DNA of 7,846 bases, from the NCBI GenBank assembly GCA_020720705.1, contig DYOJ01000103.1, positions 1 to 7,846 of the forward strand. The letters are read 5' to 3'. The notes under the pieces were generated by a model that saw nothing but the letters and a program-made list of their open reading frames with translations, was not told the DNA's origin and made no database searches. The stretch's first letter is position 1; the number at the start of each line of letters is the position of its first letter. The DNA comes from Acetofilamentum sp. (GTDB taxonomy: Bacteria; Bacteroidota; Bacteroidia; Bacteroidales; JAADGE01). Positions 5,231 to 7,846 of this stretch are shown here, one piece after another. Position numbers and translations under genes: made by a program.

Positions 5231-6976
5231 ATGGAAAAATTAAGTACTAAACTTGTGATTCTGTCATTTCTGTTTATTACATTTTCGTGTAAGACAACAA
5301 AAATAGATTCATCAACTGTCCAAATAAAGGCAGACCGGACGGAAATCACCGCCGGCGAGACTGCCGTAATTTCGTGGGATGTGCAAACCGGCATGGTCAC
5401 TATACCCGACGTCGGGGTGAATCTTGCCAAAACAGGCACGTTCAACGTCAGCCCGAAACAGGATACGACCATAAAACTATTTGTAACCGATAAAAAGGGA
5501 AATGTTCTGACCAAATCTGTATCCGTTAAAGTAAAACCCAAAAATACGGCTTTGCCGGACATACGCTTGGAACTCAATCCGAAGGAAATTGATTCCAACA
5601 GTCCGCCCTCCGAACTAAGTTGGCACATCAGCAATTTGCAACCCGGCGACGAAGTTTTTCTGGACTACAAAATCGCCGGCAACCCGTTCTTAATTTCCGT
5701 CAAAGATACAATCGGGACAAAATCCGTGCAACTTATTGACGAAGATGCTCCACTAAATGACCCGCAATTTATACTTTACAGCATGAAAGTGAAACGAGAG
5801 AATACCGAAATTGCACGTTCGTTTGTTTCAGGCAATTATAAAAAACAAGTCAGCATTGTGCCCCCAATCGGATTTTCCGAAGGTCAGAATGACGGACGCT
5901 TTACAATCGGAGGTAACGGCGTGCGACTCATGTACGGCTACCCCGTACCGCAATCCACTTCGCATTTCGTGGCAAATATTGACGGACATTTTGCGACAAA
6001 TACACCCGGATTGGAAAATACCCAATACATTTCGAGCATTGATAAGGTCTCCGGAAAAAAAGGCTCGCCGTTCATCGAAACGGAATTTCATTTCAACGGT
6101 GTTAAAATCACACAAAAACTGACGCCTGTTGATAAAGACTACAAGACCGTTAAGCAAAATACCTTCGGACAACTGTATAAAATTGAATATATTTTTGAAA
6201 ATACTACAGAAAAAAACAAAAAAGTCGGACTAACGACCATACTTGACTTTATGATTGACAACAACGATGCCGCGCATGTGGAAGTAAACGGCGTGCGTGT
6301 TTCAAATGAAACCGGATACAAAGGAAACGACGTGCCCGATGCCGTGAAAGCTTACTGCGAGTACGGTGCGGAAGCAAAAGGCACAGCTTGGACAGTTATG
6401 AACAAAGGCGATGCCGTGAAACCTGACGAATACTACATCGGACGTTGGCCCTATTTGTACGACGTAACTTACGAGGTTACGCCCGACCATAAACCCTTCG
6501 GCGACAGCGGCGAACTGCTCAAATGGAACTCACAAACCCTGAAACCGGGCGATAAACGCACCGTGAGCTATTATTACGGATTTCCTTACGAGGCTCAAAT
6601 TGCCGCTATGACACACCAAAAAGTTGAAGAGCGAAATATTACGATATATTTCAGCAAAGGCAACAGCGTAATCTCAAAAGATGACGAACGAACCATCAAA
6701 AAATTGATTTCCGACAACAGCGACAAGCAAATTCTCGGCGTACTGGTGTCCGGATACGGAGACGCAACCGGCACGGACGAAGCCAATTTTAAAGTTTCAA
6801 AAAAACGTGCACAAAACGTAGCCTCTTACCTTTCCCGCCTAAATATTGAAAAACAAGCCATTATCCAAAAAGCCTACGGCGAAACTATGTCCTTACAAAC
6901 CGAGGACGCACTAAAAAAAGGAAACGACAACGACCGAAAATGTGAAATCATTATCTACCTGAAAGACAACAACTAA
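5231..6976 (+). CDS. Lipoprotein with Ig-like modules and OmpA-like C-terminal domain
   Basis: The ATG at 5231 (581 aa) begins a lipoprotein signal peptide with a hydrophobic core at 8-19 and a lipobox ending at Cys20 (FITFSC/KTT). An in-frame ATG at 5195 would add 12 mostly polar and charged residues and is less likely. Residues about 30-103 look like an Ig-like beta-sandwich (AGETAVISWD, then TTIKLFVTDKKGN); about 108-205 looks like a second one. Residues about 215-455 form a beta-rich domain with many aromatic and Gly/Asn turns that I cannot assign. Residues 468-578 are an OmpA-like domain: ITIYFSKGNSVISKDD, GYGDATGTDEANF and KVSKKRAQNVASYL. Asp516 and Arg526 correspond to the pair that holds peptidoglycan diaminopimelate in this family. 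The protein is thus likely outer-membrane lipid-anchored and bound to the cell wall. Its G+C is clearly higher than its neighbours' (31 of 60 at 6361-6420 against 20 of 60 at 3001-3060 in the CHAT gene). Confidence 0.92.
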   Translation: MEKLSTKLVILSFLFITFSCKTTKIDSSTVQIKADRTEITAGETAVISWDVQTGMVTIPDVGVNLAKTGTFNVSPKQDTTIKLFVTDKKGNVLTKSVSVKVKPKNTALPDIRLELNPKEIDSNSPPSELSWHISNLQPGDEVFLDYKIAGNPFLISVKDTIGTKSVQLIDEDAPLNDPQFILYSMKVKRENTEIARSFVSGNYKKQVSIVPPIGFSEGQNDGRFTIGGNGVRLMYGYPVPQSTSHFVANIDGHFATNTPGLENTQYISSIDKVSGKKGSPFIETEFHFNGVKITQKLTPVDKDYKTVKQNTFGQLYKIEYIFENTTEKNKKVGLTTILDFMIDNNDAAHVEVNGVRVSNETGYKGNDVPDAVKAYCEYGAEAKGTAWTVMNKGDAVKPDEYYIGRWPYLYDVTYEVTPDHKPFGDSGELLKWNSQTLKPGDKRTVSYYYGFPYEAQIAAMTHQKVEERNITIYFSKGNSVISKDDERTIKKLISDNSDKQILGVLVSGYGDATGTDEANFKVSKKRAQNVASYLSRLNIEKQAIIQKAYGETMSLQTEDALKKGNDNDRKCEIIIYLKDNN

Positions 6977-7131
6977 GCCGATTTTTTTTAACCAAAATCA
7001 AAATCTTATGTGTCAAATTATCAATCACTTAAACGAACCACCATAGAACCTTCGGCGAAATCGTTTAGCCGTTAATCCGGAGCTGTTTGCTCTCAAATAT
7101 TTTTATGTATCATTTAAAAAATCAAAAAATC
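6977..7131. other. Intergenic spacer with a weak inverted repeat
   Basis: After the lipoprotein stop comes GCCGA followed by a run of eight or so T, without a convincing stem before it. TAAACGA (7030-7036) pairs with TCGTTTA (7061-7067) across a 24-base loop. No TAnnTTTG element was found ahead of the next gene, so its promoter is not visible to me. Confidence 0.4.
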
Positions 7132-7473
7132 ATGAAAAAAGTAGTTTTAGTACTAAGCATTCTATTGCTTGCCTCATTTACAACACAAGTTTTTGCTCAA
7201 AGCAAAGACGATGTTTGTGACGGAAATTTCAGCCTGCCTTCGTATGAAGATTTATACGGGAAATATTTTACCGGTGTTGATGACCAGTGGACATACCGGT
7301 TCAGCGACGGCACAGAAGGTAAGTTGTTTTACAGCCGAAAATACGGCAAGTATTATGTTAGCTATTATACCGTTTATTATTATTACCAAAATTTCGAAAC
7401 TGCAATGAAAGCCCTTTATGCTTTAAAGAAATATGACTGCAATATGGACGGCTACATTGATAAAAATGACTAA
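7132..7473 (+). CDS. Small exported tyrosine-rich protein with C-terminal EF-hand/dockerin-type loop
   Basis: The family is not recognised. The ATG at 7132 (113 aa) starts a clear signal peptide (MKKVVLVLSILLLASFTTQVFA, cleavage before Q23). Earlier in-frame starts (TTG 7087, ATG 7105) only add residues ahead of it. The mature protein of about 91 residues holds 17 tyrosines, ten of them clustered at 67-85 (YSRKYGKYYVSYYTVYYYY). It has two cysteines, C29 and C103, which could form a disulfide. The last twelve residues, 102-113 (DCNMDGYIDKND), follow the calcium-loop pattern D-x-N-x-D-G-x-I-D-x-x-D seen in dockerins and EF-hands, but as a single loop at the very end of the chain. A calcium-binding exported or surface protein is a reasonable guess; no enzymatic domain is seen. 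Confidence 0.82.
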   Translation: MKKVVLVLSILLLASFTTQVFAQSKDDVCDGNFSLPSYEDLYGKYFTGVDDQWTYRFSDGTEGKLFYSRKYGKYYVSYYTVYYYYQNFETAMKALYALKKYDCNMDGYIDKND

Positions 7474-7477
7474 ATTT

Positions 7478-7510
7478 ACTAACTAAAACACATATATTTA
7501 AGTAGTTAGT
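7478..7510. terminator. Inverted repeat just past the tyrosine-rich protein gene
   Basis: ACTAACTA (7478-7485) pairs perfectly with TAGTTAGT (7503-7510) around a 17-base AT-rich loop, starting five bases after the stop codon. A competing pairing, TGACTAA (7467-7473, which includes the stop codon) with TTAGTCA (7507-7513), is also perfect. The stem is AT-rich and no U-tract follows, so termination is uncertain. Confidence 0.3.
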
Positions 7511-7529
7511 CAAGTGCAAAAAACATTGT

Positions 7530-7562
7530 AGCAAAGCAGTTCAAAAGTGCTTTGCTGCTTTG
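7530..7562 (+). terminator. Stem-loop with two alternative pairings between 7473 and 7607
   Basis: AGCAAAGCA (7530-7538) pairs with TGCTTTGCT (7548-7556), a perfect 9-bp stem around a nine-base loop. CAAAGCAG (7532-7539) can instead pair with CTGCTTTG (7555-7562), a perfect 8-bp stem. The downstream bases include a run of T at about 7572-7577, some 15 bases after the first stem, too far for a classical terminator. It most likely marks the 3' end of the upstream transcript. Confidence 0.45.
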
Positions 7563-7606
7563 TAAACACAAATTTTTTGTATTCAGATTTTTAATATCCG
7601 TAACAA

Positions 7607-7822
7607 ATGAAAAGTTTTTTATTATTTCTTACCGCCTTTATGCTTTTGGGCATTGCGACAAAAGCACAGACATACGGTACAATGACTGATGCCCGAGACG
7701 GCAGAGTTTATAAAACCGTAAAAATCGGCACCCAAACTTGGATGGCGGAGAACCTCTCATTTAAAACATCCTCCGGTTCTTGGGCATACAATATATTAAA
7801 CCGAATAATTAAGATTACATAA
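7607..7822 (+). CDS. Truncated FISUMP-domain exported protein
   Basis: The ATG at 7607 starts a signal peptide (MKSFLLFLTAFMLLGIATKA, cleavage before Q21). Residues about 24-61 match the opening of the FISUMP domain (Fibrobacter succinogenes major paralogous domain, TIGR02145): GTMTDARDGRVYKTVKIGTQ followed by TWMAENL and GSWAYN. The usual domain runs for well over 100 residues beyond this point, but here the frame turns to NILNRIIKIT and stops at 7820. The DNA from about 7790 on is AT-rich and looks intergenic. The gene is therefore probably broken by a deletion, an insertion or an assembly join near 7790, close to the right edge of the window. FISUMP proteins occur as many paralogues in some Bacteroidetes and Fibrobacteres; their function is not settled. 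Whether the remnant is expressed is unknown. Confidence 0.75.
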   Translation: MKSFLLFLTAFMLLGIATKAQTYGTMTDARDGRVYKTVKIGTQTWMAENLSFKTSSGSWAYNILNRIIKIT

Positions 7823-7846
7823 TTTGATGATTATATCATTTGGTTT

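Noticed and set aside
5200..5634. A 144-residue minus-strand open frame opposite the lipoprotein gene
   Set aside because: It lies wholly antisense to a gene with strong domain evidence and shows no recognisable motif or promoter; it is a by-product of the codon use of the plus-strand gene. The same applies to the shorter antisense and alternative-frame stretches at 5811-6122, 5828-6172, 6139-6321, 6302-6490 and 6595-6786.

Overview
The window reads as a piece of a Bacteroidota (Bacteroidetes) genome. The sequence is AT-rich, the genes lack Shine-Dalgarno sites, signal peptides end in the A-Q style common in the phylum, and the best promoter matches the Bacteroidetes consensus TTTG-N19-TAnnTTTG. 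Protein types common in this phylum are present: an exported TPR-CHAT protein, a lipoprotein with an OmpA-like C-terminus, and a FISUMP-domain protein. Both edges lie in repeat-like sequence: a 7-bp tandem array at the left and a FISUMP paralogue that runs into AT-rich low-complexity DNA at the right. The window could therefore be a complete assembly contig, but this cannot be proved from the sequence.

Layout. Positions 1-367 hold no gene; they contain the tandem array and a set of hairpins framed by a long imperfect inverted repeat. On the minus strand lie two genes read right to left: a 419-residue protein (4857-3598) with a helix-turn-helix-like N-terminus, one membrane segment and an extracytoplasmic domain, then a 1010-residue exported TPR-CHAT protease-like protein (3400-368). 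They are separated by about 200 bp that hold two small repeat patterns. A divergent control region (4858-4976) contains a perfect 16-bp palindrome with opposed -7 elements, a well-spaced minus-strand promoter, and a bulged inverted repeat. On the plus strand are four genes: a 61-residue exported peptide (4977-5162), a 581-residue Ig-like/OmpA-like lipoprotein (5231-6976), a 113-residue tyrosine-rich exported protein ending in a calcium-loop motif (7132-7473), and a truncated FISUMP protein (7607-7822).

How they may work together. Every gene product is predicted to enter or cross the inner membrane. One reading, an inference only, is an envelope-sensing locus: a membrane-tethered DNA-binding protein with a periplasmic sensor, a periplasmic or secreted caspase-like (CHAT) protein with a TPR sensor arm, and a peptidoglycan-anchored lipoprotein. 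The divergent promoter region would link the two strands. None of the genes has a securely known function, and the right end may simply be a set of unrelated exported proteins.
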